Positions 44,655 through 54,433 of a DNA stretch of 64,000 bases are shown here, piece after piece (within the stretch, counting starts at the first letter, position 1; every line of letters starts with the position of its first letter). Origin of the DNA: CAG-873 sp910578365 (GTDB taxonomy: Bacteria; Bacteroidota; Bacteroidia; Bacteroidales; Muribaculaceae); contig OX620685.1 in the NCBI GenBank assembly GCA_951635545.1, positions 372,001-436,000 of the forward strand, given 5' to 3'. The notes beneath the pieces were generated by a model. That model saw only the letters and a list, made by a program, of their open reading frames with translations, did no database searches and was not told where the DNA came from. The position numbers and the translations under genes are program-made.

Positions 44655-45554
44655 TCAGAAAACAAAAGTTACACCAGCTGATACAAAGTCGGTCTGAGGC
44701 CCAAGGCTGCTCTTGAACAGCGACACCGGGCTGTAGCGCACATAAAGGCCTATGATTTCTTCCCATCCGAGTGCGAAGCGCAAATCCATGCCCACGGTAC
44801 GCTGATGCAGGTGTTTAAGCGTCTGGCTGTATTTGAGCGAACCGTCGGTACTGCGATAGTTGCGAGTGGCTCTGGCCGAAAAGTTCAGCAGCATTTCCAC
44901 TCCAAGGTCGAGATAGAAGTCGTGGCTGAATTTCTGATGCAGTGTCAGGGGCACGCATACCGCCCAAAGGTCGAGGCGCGACGATGCTCTGTGACATCCT
45001 TGCGGCACCGCCTCGATAAACAATACGCCGCGGTTGTCGCTGCCGAATATATGATTGTCGTCGAGCTGCAGATTACGGTAGAGCAATCCTGCACCGAGTT
45101 CGAGGGCGGGTCCGCCGGCCCATGGCCGGAAACCTACGCCCAACAGCTTGCCTGCGCCTATTTCCCAGCCCGTGCGGAAGCGGCCGTCGCCGTCCACCGG
45201 CACTACGGGGCCGGCAAATATATCAGCACCCAATATAGAGTAGAACATGCGGTGCCCCGGCTTTTGCACGGCATTTATAAAGGGCAGGTCGAGATTGATG
45301 CTGTCGCCGCTTATCAGGGGCTTGTCGGACCGGCTCACCTTACTGCTGTATCTGTATGTATAAGCGGGAATATGACCCGAGGCTTTTACTTCCACACTGA
45401 TTTCTGAGGCGGATTTGTCGGCTTCGGAAGTAAGAAGCACCGACGAAATGTCGCGGAGTACAGAGATAGTGTCGACACGCTCCTGCGCCACGGCGGCGAG
45501 CGCCATCGGCAGCAGTACGGACAATGTGATAAATTTGATAAATCGGTTATTCAT
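44655..45554 (-). CDS. Outer-membrane beta-barrel-like protein
   Basis: 299 residues; signal peptide FITLSVLLPMALAAVAQ, then alternating polar/hydrophobic strands (ALELGAGLLYRNLQLD; FYLDLGVEMLLNFSA) and a C-terminal Phe (FVSAGVTFVF). No family recognised. Fourth gene of the sigma/anti-sigma operon; probably a surface or envelope component whose level is set by the ECF sigma factor. Confidence 0.65.
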   Translation of the reverse strand: MNNRFIKFITLSVLLPMALAAVAQERVDTISVLRDISSVLLTSEADKSASEISVEVKASGHIPAYTYRYSSKVSRSDKPLISGDSINLDLPFINAVQKPGHRMFYSILGADIFAGPVVPVDGDGRFRTGWEIGAGKLLGVGFRPWAGGPALELGAGLLYRNLQLDDNHIFGSDNRGVLFIEAVPQGCHRASSRLDLWAVCVPLTLHQKFSHDFYLDLGVEMLLNFSARATRNYRSTDGSLKYSQTLKHLHQRTVGMDLRFALGWEEIIGLYVRYSPVSLFKSSLGPQTDFVSAGVTFVF

Positions 45555-45569
45555 TGCAGTTGGTTTGGA

Positions 45570-45992
45570 TTACTTGAAGAAGGAATTGATAACATCGGGC
45601 TTGGCTTTGCCCTCGAGATATATCAGCACTATAGGCGAGCCTCCGCTATACAGTATGTAGCGGTTGAGGCCGTTGGAGTCTGCACCGAGGTTGTAGAAGG
45701 CATAGTGCAGACGGCCGTCCTTGTAGTGCACCTCGCGGTCGACGGCACTGCGCGCGTCTTTGGCCAGGGCATCCTCAACCTGCTTTGCCAGTGCGGGGTC
45801 GTTGGCAACGGTAAGGCTGTTGAAAAGGCTGAGCTTATAATCCTTTAGCGCGCGTCCCTGCACACAAGTGACCGACGCATTAGGATTGCCGCGCAGCAAG
45901 GTGAACAGCTTGCCCACATGCAGCCCGCTCTGGGCCATAGCAACCCCAGCCACACACAGGGTGAGTGTCAGTAGAGTTAGAAGGCGTTTCAT
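45570..45992 (-). CDS. Secreted DUF6108-like protein
   Basis: 140 residues; signal peptide LLTLLTLTLCVAGVAMAQ, then a small alpha/beta domain (VTCVQGRALKDYKLSLFNSL; DGRLHYAFYNLGADSNGLNR). I associate it with DUF6108-type proteins found after ECF sigma genes in Bacteroidales, tentatively. ATG overlaps the anti-sigma stop by 4 bases. Confidence 0.6.
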   Translation of the reverse strand: MKRLLTLLTLTLCVAGVAMAQSGLHVGKLFTLLRGNPNASVTCVQGRALKDYKLSLFNSLTVANDPALAKQVEDALAKDARSAVDREVHYKDGRLHYAFYNLGADSNGLNRYILYSGGSPIVLIYLEGKAKPDVINSFFK

Positions 45993-46438
45993 TTTTCTGA
46001 AATTTTAAGTAGTGTTATTGAGTTTTCCAGGTCGCGGCTCACCTCATCGGCTACAGCCGACATGTCGGCAAGCTGCGCCTGCATTATACCCAGCACCTCG
46101 TCGGGGTCCTGCACCAGTTCGGTACCCACATAGGCAAAACATTCGGACTGTGGCGCTGCCGGCGTGCCTGTGCCGCTGAAATAGCCTGCAATGGCACTTG
46201 CAATAAGAACCACGGCAGCGGCCGCCACGTGCTGCATCCGCACCGGACGGCGCCGGACGGTGCCATGGCTGCGCAGTATTGCGCTGACACCCAGCACCGC
46301 ACGAGCCTCGTCGGCTTCCCGGCTTCGAAACCGGCCGTCGGCGAGCATTGAGCGCAGCTGTCGCTCCTGTTCCAGTGTGGTCATACCCTCGAAGTATAAT
46401 TCTATGAGTTGGTTGAGTATTTTTTCGTTATTGTCCAT
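45989..46438 (-). CDS. Anti-sigma factor-like membrane protein
   Basis: 149 residues from MDNNEKILNQLIELYFEG. N-terminal cytoplasmic part (TTLEQERQLRSMLADGRFRS) is typical of Bacteroidetes anti-sigma-like proteins; one membrane helix (HVAAAAVVLIASAIAGYFSG); a periplasmic tail of about 55 residues. The start at 46438 was chosen over the longer frame because it overlaps the sigma stop by 11 bases and begins with the usual motif. Confidence 0.75.
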   Translation of the reverse strand: MDNNEKILNQLIELYFEGMTTLEQERQLRSMLADGRFRSREADEARAVLGVSAILRSHGTVRRRPVRMQHVAAAAVVLIASAIAGYFSGTGTPAAPQSECFAYVGTELVQDPDEVLGIMQAQLADMSAVADEVSRDLENSITLLKISEK

Positions 46439-46925
46439 ATCGTGTACGGTATATGTTTCGGATAGATTTTCGGGCACGGCTCAGAGCCACTCTCACGGCG
46501 CTTTCGCTCATGCCGAAGCGGGCGGCAATCTCATCGAAGTCGTAGCCGTTGCGGTCGCGCATCACAAGAATCTCGCGGTCGCGGCTGCTGAGTTCCGAGG
46601 CAATGATAGCGTTGACAGTATCGAGCAGTTGCTGCCGTTCGGCACTGTCGTCGCCGTCGGTGGCGGCGATTGTGTCGGACAATTCCGCTTCCGGTTTGGC
46701 CCGGCGCCAGCGCAGCTCGTCGATGCATATATTTCTCACTGTGGTAACGGCGGCACCTTCGACATGCCTTTCGCCCTTGAACGAAGACCGCTGCATCCAA
46801 AGCCGCTCAAAGGCATCCTGCAGCACATCGTCGGCCTCCTGGTCGGAGTGCAGCATCATAGCAGCTCCGCTGTGAAGCCGCATGCGCAATCGCCCGAATA
46901 CTGCTGTGAGAATATCATTCATCAT
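46428..46925 (-). CDS. ECF-type RNA polymerase sigma factor
   Basis: 165 residues. Region 2 shows MLHSDQEADDVLQDAFERLW; region 4 shows LSSRDREILVMRDRNGYDFD and FGMSESAVRVALSRARKSI. It should direct its own operon (anti-sigma, DUF6108-like, two outer-membrane proteins). A TAATTTTG box (minus strand, 46979-46972) lies about 50 bases upstream. Confidence 0.93.
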   Translation of the reverse strand: MMNDILTAVFGRLRMRLHSGAAMMLHSDQEADDVLQDAFERLWMQRSSFKGERHVEGAAVTTVRNICIDELRWRRAKPEAELSDTIAATDGDDSAERQQLLDTVNAIIASELSSRDREILVMRDRNGYDFDEIAARFGMSESAVRVALSRARKSIRNIYRTRYGQ

Positions 46926-47960
46926 TTATACTGTTTCTGCCCTATATACGGAAAGCCCGGCGTATTGTTACAGCAAAATTAAAAAAAATAATGTAACTAT
47001 ATTTCATTGTGACAACGTAGTTCCGCTCAATTTTGCGAATTCGCTGATTTTTTGTAAACTTCAAACTAAAATCATAACCTATTGTAGTCGATATAGTTAC
47101 TGACGGCTAAAATTTGGAGGGGTATTTTTAGGGGCGAATTTGTATTGGATTTTAGCAAAAATCAGCTTGCCATTTTTTTTGAACATAAGGCATTTAGAGA
47201 GTGATATGCTTTTATAGTGCGTATGACGCGGATGCCCGATAAAGGCGATTAGCAAGCATTCTAAGCCGTTTTAATAGCTGAGAGGTATAAGTTATTACTT
47301 CGGTCTTAAAAACGCGGCTACAATGCTTAAAAATGGCTGAACAATATCCTTGTCAGATTTACACCATTAAGAATATCATCAGAGGGTCTATTATCTGATT
47401 AGGTATAGCAAAAAAGGGATTGCATGTGCAATCCCTTTTACCACCATTGCCAGCCAATAGTATAATATATTTCTTCAACAAGCCATATCTGCAATACAAG
47501 CATCTTATATGATAAGAAATCTTATTGCAAGCAATCTGTAATACAGCTCTTATCATCAGCATTAATATCTATATTACAATAATTTAGATTATATATTAGG
47601 TTTATTAATTCCTCTTTATTATACGACATTCGGCTTCAATTTCCTGCCTTTTGTTGTTCTCCAAAGGATATGATACAAATCGCTCAAAGGAAGTTCCTCC
47701 CTTCTATGTTGTATTCCAAAATTCTCGTTGAGATTTAGAAAAGATTAACGTTAAAAATCAATTGCTTATATTTCTGTGCCGATTGTGTAGGCACAAAAGA
47801 GTCATGATCGAGGCCTCTGCCCCAATCAAATAACCGGCAATCGGTTAGAGCCCGAAATGCCTTGTAGTAAAAAAAGTCCTATCAGGCAAACTTCTATCAG
47901 TCACGCCCCATCGGGCTGACAGTTTACTTATTCAGCATAATAGGAAAGACGCCACAACCT
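46926..47960. other. Gene-free region of about 1 kb
   Basis: AT-rich with no convincing coding sequence; the short minus-strand ORF at 47359-47562 has no ribosome site and reads through a terminator. It probably contains eroded ends of the neighbouring IS110 element on its right. Confidence 0.5.
47410..47439. terminator. Bidirectional terminator hairpin
   Basis: GGGATTGCA and TGCAATCCC form a perfect 9-bp stem with a 2-base loop (47416-47435), flanked by AAAAAA on the left and TTTT on the right, so it can act on both strands. Confidence 0.75.
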
Positions 47961-48048
47961 TTCTTTTAGATGCAGCCAAGGCTCATCAAGGAGGCGAGAG
48001 TAGCCGTCTTACTGTATTTGCCTATAAGACTTTTGTGTGTCGCATTAT

Positions 48049-49119
48049 CTAACGGCATTCATATCTGCGGTTTGATTTCAGTACGGAAAATATTATGTTG
48101 GAGAGCTTGCGGGCTATCCGGATTATGGCTTCCTGCGACTTCATTCCGCGAGTGCACAATGCGCCGAACTTTGCGGAGAGTTCCGCGTCGTGCCGTATGG
48201 CTATCCATGAGGCCTCGACTATTTTTGGACCGAGGAATTTGTTTCCCCGGAAAGTCTTCTCACCGACGTATTCCTTGTCGCCGCTTGACGACATCATCGG
48301 CACGAGTCCGAGGAACGATGCGAACTGGCGCTGGTTACTGAAGCGACCGATGTCATCAATCTCGGTAAGCAGGCTCATGGCAATTGTCGAACCAATGCCG
48401 GGAACCGACATCAGGATGCCGTATTTCTCGGCATACCTGTCGCTGCGCGCCAGCGAGCGCAATCTGCGGTTGACATCAAGGAGGCGTTCCCTGTAATGGA
48501 GTACCTCGGCAATGAGCAGGTCAAGCGAGACCCGGGTGTCGGAGAGCAACCGCACGTCATTCTGCAACCACGTTATGAAACTTCTTGTCCAGTGGCGGTT
48601 GCTTCGGAAATATTCTTCGGGGTACTCCACGCCGTTGTTGTACAGCAGATGCTTGATTCTGGATTTTATGCCGCCGGAAAGCTTCACAATAGTGGCGCGG
48701 TGGCGTACCAGCGCACGGTCATCGAGGCTGTCCTTCGAGTGAATGTACACACTGCCGAGCTCGCCGCGCATAAGGGCTTTGGCCAGCTTTTTTGAATCCA
48801 CCGGGTCTGACTTCGAGACCTTTTCCTTCTGGGTGGTCGGAACGTCAGCCGCATGTACCACGGTGCATTTTATACCAAGCTCAGTCAGGGCATAATAGGT
48901 CGAGAAGCCCGAAAACCCCGTCTCGTAGGCTGCATGGTAGCTACCGTTAGGATAATGCTTGTTCAAATGTTCAAAGAGCTCTTTGGCCGAAGCCTTTTGA
49001 GTATGAGTGCGCATAAACCCAGAGGGGGTGAGCACCGTGACACTCCATGTTCTCAGATGGACGTCAATACCAATAGAGATATTTTGTCCGCTGAAATCTT
49101 TTTTGTTACTTTGTACCAT
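48049..49119 (-). CDS. IS110-family DEDD transposase (second type)
   Basis: 356 residues, different from the copy at 4310-5296. RuvC-like residues in SIGIDVHLRTWSV, AAYETGFSG and KSDPVDSKKLAKAL; C-terminal Tnp20 domain with ILMSVPGIGSTIAMSL and FLGLVPMMSSSGDK (serine). Intact. Confidence 0.92.
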   Translation of the reverse strand: MVQSNKKDFSGQNISIGIDVHLRTWSVTVLTPSGFMRTHTQKASAKELFEHLNKHYPNGSYHAAYETGFSGFSTYYALTELGIKCTVVHAADVPTTQKEKVSKSDPVDSKKLAKALMRGELGSVYIHSKDSLDDRALVRHRATIVKLSGGIKSRIKHLLYNNGVEYPEEYFRSNRHWTRSFITWLQNDVRLLSDTRVSLDLLIAEVLHYRERLLDVNRRLRSLARSDRYAEKYGILMSVPGIGSTIAMSLLTEIDDIGRFSNQRQFASFLGLVPMMSSSGDKEYVGEKTFRGNKFLGPKIVEASWIAIRHDAELSAKFGALCTRGMKSQEAIIRIARKLSNIIFSVLKSNRRYECR

Positions 49120-49262
49120 AGACGTATCGGTTTTGCTGTTAATGTATTTTGCTTTTACAAATTTACATGCAATTGCCCTTACGTCTATCTTTTCTCCTCA
49201 CTCCTCTCGGGGGAAAGCCTTAGCGGCAAGGGGGCAGACAGCCCCCGTTGAGCGCCCCGTCA
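49120..49262 (-). ncRNA. Candidate bridge RNA region of second IS110
   Basis: Noncoding segment upstream of the transposase with strong GC-rich structure, including GGGGGC-AGACA-GCCCCC (about 49229-49245). Position fits an IS110-group bridge RNA. Not folded. Confidence 0.4.
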
Positions 49263-49940
49263 GCTAATCTGATGCAAACATAGTGACTTTCTCGGTTAAT
49301 CCATCTCAGCTTTTCTGCTATTGCCTTGCGGAAAGAGCGGATAGAGTATTTTTCGGGTGAAGAGAATTCATTCATCACGGCAAGGATTTTGCGTTTTGCC
49401 TTATTCTCATCAAAATTATAGAAATACTCAGCCACTTGCATTACTGTTGTATCAAACTTTCTTGATTTATTTACAATCATTGCTATCGCTTGCTGGCGAA
49501 GTGTCATACATTCGGATATACGGACTTTACTATCTATCCTAATTTTGGAGATTTCTCTTACCAAAAGGTAATGGAGTCTATGCCAATTCTCATATAAATC
49601 GTATAGGGTGCTGATTTCAAGCGAGCCATATTTCTTGAAAGAATTTTTGTCGGCATACGTTATTTCTATTCGACACAACGTATCCCCTTTATTTGCAAAT
49701 TCTTTCATATTTTTCTCTGCCTCGCTTTTACGCGATTTAGTTCTGGTGTTTGCAGGAATTTCCTTGCTCTTGTCATACATTTTTAGGCTTTTGTCATCGC
49801 CATTCCAATATAATGTTTCGTGTTTGTCATCATAATCCAACCTCTCTTTAGTGCGTCCATATTGTACGCAATGCTTTACAAAGTCCTCCCACCGTAGTTT
49901 GGTACGGAAATTATATCCAAGTTCAGTATCTGTTAGCTTG
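49263..49940 (-). pseudogene. Fragment of a replication-initiation-like protein
   Basis: An open frame of about 225 residues with no start and no native stop. It enters from the IS21 edge (KLTDTELGYNFRTKLRWEDF) and leaves into the IS110 edge. TLCRIEITYADKNSFKKYGS resembles the core strand of gene II/X-type phage or plasmid Rep proteins; the C-terminal half looks helix-turn-helix-like (RQQAIAMIVNKSRKFDTTVM). The assignment is tentative. It suggests that a plasmid or phage once lay here. Confidence 0.45.
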
Positions 49941-50119
49941 TGGAAAACCCAGGCTCGGATGACCCCTTAGACCAGGTTGAATTGACCCCTTAAGCCAAAA
50001 TATCACTGACCCCTTTGCCCAAAATAAAAATGACCCCTGTCGACGTAATGTCAGCAGGGGATTTTATATGTATCTTTGGTTTCCGTTTTGGCCGACGGGG
50101 GATATAATTCAAAGAAAAC

Positions 50120-51712
50120 ATGAACACAAAATTAAAGAATATTCTCTTATGTCACGCATCAGGGATGGGCATAAAATGCGTCAGTAGTGCCTTTGACATA
50201 TCCCGGAACACGGTGCGCCGCTATGTGAGAATGTATCAGGACAGCGGGATCCCCGCTGAGAAGCTGCCGTCGCTGAGTGATGCGCGGCTACAGGAACTAT
50301 TTGCCATACCCGGGGCGAGGGAACGTAAACCGTCGGAGCGGCAGGTCAGGCTTGAAGCCCTGTTGCCCGATTATGCGGCGCGACTTTCTCGAAAGGGCAT
50401 GACGGTCAAGAAGTTGTATGAAGAGTATCATACCGACCATCCCGATGGCTATCTGAAGGCATCTTTCGGGATGAAACTCAGGCAGTTCATGCTGCAGACC
50501 AACGCCATCGGGCATGTGGAGCACCGCGCCGGCGACCAGATGTATATCGATTTTGCCGGAGACAGATTGGAAATAGTCGATGAGGCAACAGCCGGGATAC
50601 GAAAGGTCGAGGTGTTTGTGGCGATACTTCCATGTAGCCACTACACATATTGCGAGGCAGTGTGGACGCAGAAGAAGGAAGATCTGATAAAGGCCTGCGA
50701 AAACGCCATCCGTTTCTACGGCGGCGCACCATGTGCGATTGTGCCTGACAACCTGAAATCTGCCGTCACGCGCAGTGGCCGCGACGAGCCGGTCATAAAT
50801 CCTGACTTCGAATCCTTTGCCGAGCATTACGGCTGCGCCGTGGTGCCTGCCCGTGTGCGGCATCCAAAGGACAAGGCCCTGGTGGAAAATGCAGTAAAAC
50901 TGATGTATCGGTCCGTGTACGTAGACCTTGAAGGTCAGATTTTCCATAATCTGGAGGCGCTTAACGAAGCAATCCTCAGGTCTCTGGAGAAGTTCAACGC
51001 GCGTAATCTGACGCGTCGAAAGGAATCACGCCGTCAGCTCTTTGAGGCTGTGGAGCGGGACAATCTCCGGCCATTGCCTGCGAACCGCTATCAGATGAGA
51101 CAGCGGGCTGTCGCGACAGTACAGCGTAACAGCTACGTAACTCTGCACAAGCATCACTACAGTGTGCCTGTGCAATATGTAGGCAAACGTGTGGAACTGG
51201 TCTACGACACTGACACGATCGACATCTTTCATGGCTTTACCCATGTGGCGACGCATCACCGCAACGATACTCCGTATGAATATACAACGAAACCGTCACA
51301 CAATCTGCCCGGACGCAAGGGGAGCTGCGAGAGCGACATTGCGGAACTGCTTTCACGTGCGGCACAGATCGACAACATCGTATTGCACTATCTGCGGGCT
51401 GTCATCGAGGACAGGCGTTATCCGGAACTCGCCTTCAGAGTCTGCCATGGCATCATGAAACTTGAGAAAAAGTATGGACAGGAACGGCTTGTGTCAGGAT
51501 GCGCCGCGGCAATGGACGCACGCCTTTACAGTGTCAGCGACATGGTGGACATACTTGAGTCCGGAGCCGATGCGGATTATTTGCCGGGGGCTGATGCCGA
51601 CGGCAATGACCGTCAGACACCATCCCACCGGAACATACGCGGTAAAGAATATTTTGCCGCAAGCATAAAACTATCAGCCAACAACAACGAACAACATGGA
51701 AACGAACAATAA
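50120..51712 (+). CDS. istA: IS21 IstA transposase (copy B)
   Basis: 530 residues, the same protein as copy A: HTH SSAFDISRNTVRRYV and DDE residues in MYIDFAGD, VPDNLKSAV and DKALVENAVK. Intact. Confidence 0.93.
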   Translation: MNTKLKNILLCHASGMGIKCVSSAFDISRNTVRRYVRMYQDSGIPAEKLPSLSDARLQELFAIPGARERKPSERQVRLEALLPDYAARLSRKGMTVKKLYEEYHTDHPDGYLKASFGMKLRQFMLQTNAIGHVEHRAGDQMYIDFAGDRLEIVDEATAGIRKVEVFVAILPCSHYTYCEAVWTQKKEDLIKACENAIRFYGGAPCAIVPDNLKSAVTRSGRDEPVINPDFESFAEHYGCAVVPARVRHPKDKALVENAVKLMYRSVYVDLEGQIFHNLEALNEAILRSLEKFNARNLTRRKESRRQLFEAVERDNLRPLPANRYQMRQRAVATVQRNSYVTLHKHHYSVPVQYVGKRVELVYDTDTIDIFHGFTHVATHHRNDTPYEYTTKPSHNLPGRKGSCESDIAELLSRAAQIDNIVLHYLRAVIEDRRYPELAFRVCHGIMKLEKKYGQERLVSGCAAAMDARLYSVSDMVDILESGADADYLPGADADGNDRQTPSHRNIRGKEYFAASIKLSANNNEQHGNEQ

Positions 51713-52481
51713 AACCACGCCAATAACAGCGGAGAAAGACCGCAACTCCATCTCTCTGGATCTGATGCACCGTATGCGCTTACACGGCATGTCGGCAGCG
51801 TTCTCCGAAAGTCTTCAGGCCACATTCGCCGAGACAATGACACCTGACAGCTTTCTGAACTGGCTGCTATCCAGAGAATGGGACTACAGGGCCGCACGCA
51901 ATATTGAGCGCCTGGTGAAAAACGCAAACTTCAGATACGACGACGCGTCGGTGGCGCAGATTGACTATAACCTTCCGCGTGGCCTGGATCGTAATCAGAT
52001 GGAGCGTCTGGCATCGCTGGACTTTATCCGTAAAGGTGAAAACCTGTTCATCACAGGCTGTTCTGGTACAGGCAAAAGCTATCTGGCAACAGCACTGGGA
52101 TACGAGGCATGCAAGGCCGGTATGCGCGTGCTGTACGCGAACGCATCCAAACTGATGGGAACCCTGAAAATCGCCAAAAACAAAGGAACAATCGAAACGG
52201 AGCTCAAGAAACTCGAAAAAACGCAGCTCCTGATCCTCGACGATCTCTTTCTGGTGCCTCTCGACGCCAAGGAACGCGCACACCTTACGGAAATCATCGA
52301 AGACCGCCATGGTCGCAAATCAATCATCGTGACATCACAGCTCCCCGAACTGGACTGGTACGAAGCAATCGGTGACTCCACAGTGGCAGATGCAATACTC
52401 GACCGCATTGTCCACACTGCTCATCGAATCACGCTTACCGGCGAAAGCGTCCGTAAGCTCAAAGCTATAAAAAGCAGATAA
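51696..52481 (+). CDS. istB: IS21 IstB ATPase (copy B)
   Basis: 261 residues, the same protein as copy A, Walker A GCSGTGKS. Overlaps istA by 17 bases. Confidence 0.93.
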   Translation: METNNKTTPITAEKDRNSISLDLMHRMRLHGMSAAFSESLQATFAETMTPDSFLNWLLSREWDYRAARNIERLVKNANFRYDDASVAQIDYNLPRGLDRNQMERLASLDFIRKGENLFITGCSGTGKSYLATALGYEACKAGMRVLYANASKLMGTLKIAKNKGTIETELKKLEKTQLLILDDLFLVPLDAKERAHLTEIIEDRHGRKSIIVTSQLPELDWYEAIGDSTVADAILDRIVHTAHRITLTGESVRKLKAIKSR

Positions 52482-52593
52482 GACAAAATAAAATTGACCC
52501 CGTCGGCCAGAACGTTTTCAGGGGTCAATTCAAAATATTTTCAGGGGTCAATTCAACCTTGGTCTAAGGGGTCATCCGAGCCTGGGTTTTCCA

Positions 52594-54127
52594 GTCAACT
52601 CCTAAAATGGCTTTTGATGTAATGTATGGAGTAAATAACGTAAAAAAAATGGAGTACATAGACCTTGATTCCAAGCATACGCTAAAAGAAGAACTCCATT
52701 CTATCACACAAAATGAACAGTTGCGCAGCAAGTATTGGAAGCATGACCTTAGAGCCGCTTTTGAATATAATTTCAACGATAAAAACAATATCAATATTGC
52801 CTACACAGGTAGTTATACCCCTGACCAATATAATAACAGCCGGACATCAGGCAATTACCAAACCGGTAATGTTGATAAATATATTGACAATCAAATGCAC
52901 AATGTCACATTGCAATATCATTCAGGATTCGGTCTTGAAATAGGAGGTGACTATACCTATTATACTTCCAATAATAATCAATGTTTACATACTGATTATC
53001 AAAATGGAAATCAGAGTAGTTTCTCTATGGTTGGCGGACAAAAGATAGACCGCTATTCTATTTATGTAGACGGGAAACACTCTTTATCCAAAGGATGGAA
53101 TTTGGGTTATGGAGTTTCCTATCGATTTGCCAAAGATCTTGATTTCCAAACCTACGATAAAGTGACAGGTGACATTCAAACACAAAATACATATTCCAAT
53201 CTGAGAGAACAAACTGCCAGTTTTTATGTGTCGTTGAGCAAAAACTATGCAACAGGTACATCTTTATCCGTTTCTGCTACAGGAGAGTATTATACGATTG
53301 GCAATTATCATAAATGGGCAGTCTTTCCACAAGCATCATTGACCTATTTTAAAACACCGGAACATCTGTTTCAATTGTCATTATCTACGGATAAAACCTA
53401 TCCAAGTTATTGGGATATGCAGTCTTCCGTCAGTTATCTTAATGGATATACAGAATTGTGGGGTACACCGAATTTGAAGCCGATGACGAATTATAATCTG
53501 AATGGAAGTTATATCTTCATGAAGAAGTATATTTTCAGTCTGTTTTTCACGCATACATCGGATTATTTCACACAAGCCGCCTATCAATCTACCGACAGGC
53601 TGGCACTGATCTATAAAAATACAAACTGGAACTATATGCAGCTATGGGGAGCAAATATCATAGTACCCTTTAAAGCAGGAAACTGGCTGGATTCCCGATT
53701 CTCCTTAGTCGGAATGCAAATGCACCAACGCTGTGATGATTTTTTCGACATTCCTTTCAATCGGAGGAAATGGGTATTTAGCGGCACATTGGATAACACG
53801 TTTAAAGTAAACAAGAATTTATCTTTCGAGTTGATAGGGAATGTACAGACTCCTGTCATACAAGGGACATTTGATATAGAATCTATTTTTAATCTCACTG
53901 CCGGATTAAAATGGAATTTTGCAAATGACAAATTGAGTTTATCAGCCCGTTGCAATGACATATTTGATACAGGAATGCCTGCAACAAAAGTCCGCTTTAA
54001 GGGGCAACACTTGGATATGAACAGCGGATTTTATTCACGTTCATTTACTTTGCATTTCAGTTATTGTTTTGGCGGATATAAGAAAAAGGAGATAAAAGGA
54101 ATAGATACATCAAGATTCAGATACTAA
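52594..54127 (+). pseudogene. Outer-membrane beta-barrel (TonB-receptor-type), N-terminus cut by IS21
   Basis: The frame enters from the IS21 edge (STPKMAFDVMYGVNN) and runs about 510 residues of repeated amphipathic strands (HDLRAAFEYNFNDKNNINIA; FNLTAGLKWNFANDKLSLSA), ending SFTLHFSYCFGGYKKKEIKG then IDTSRFRY. This is the barrel of a TonB-dependent or OMP_b-brl_3 receptor whose signal peptide and plug are lost. It precedes the repeat lipoprotein and rteA in one orientation, the position tetQ holds in CTnDOT. Confidence 0.8.
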
Positions 54128-54139
54128 TTCAAAAATGAT

Positions 54140-54394
54140 ATGAGGACATTGTTGCTAACTCTGAGTGTTTTATGCTTATACTCATGCTCATATAAAACTT
54201 CTCTGATTACCTATCGAAATGGATATGTATTTAACACCCAGGGTAAAATGATTGGAAACTATTCCAATGGCTATATTTTCACCGAAAATAAAATACTCAT
54301 AGGATATTACTTCAATGGATATATTTGTGATGATAATCACAATATTATAGGAAACTATGCAAATGGATTTGCAAAAATTGGAAAAACAAAATAA
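54140..54394 (+). CDS. Small lipoprotein built of ~16-residue NGY/IG repeats
   Basis: 84 residues. Lipoprotein signal LLLTLSVLCLYSC with the lipobox Cys in LYSC. The mature part is three and a half tandem units: NGYVFNTQGKMIGNYS, NGYIFTENKILIGYYF, NGYICDDNHNIIGNYA, NGFAKIG. The pattern suggests a small beta-solenoid or beta-hairpin stack. It starts 12 bases after the outer-membrane gene, so the two are probably co-transcribed and may work together at the outer membrane. Family not recognised. Confidence 0.7.
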   Translation: MRTLLLTLSVLCLYSCSYKTSLITYRNGYVFNTQGKMIGNYSNGYIFTENKILIGYYFNGYICDDNHNIIGNYANGFAKIGKTK

Positions 54395-54433
54395 TTAATT
54401 TTTTTCTGTCAATATCATAGATGTAAACATACA

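Larger units (their letters stand above)
47960..49262 (-). mobile_element. Second IS110-family element
   Basis: Defined by its transposase (48049-49119) and a structured noncoding segment upstream. Limits are approximate, as IS110 elements lack inverted repeats. The right edge near 49262 cuts a Rep-like gene. Confidence 0.7.
49941..52593 (+). mobile_element. IS21-family element, copy B (2653 bp)
   Basis: Same ends and length as copy A, opposite orientation. The flanks (gcttg / gtcaa) show no duplication; a Rep-like fragment lies on one side and a 5'-truncated outer-membrane gene on the other, so the junction is a recombination or deletion product. Confidence 0.95.

Noticed and set aside
47359..47562. 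A 67-residue minus-strand ORF in the gene-free region.
   Set aside because: It crosses a strong terminator hairpin and has no ribosome site or recognisable feature.
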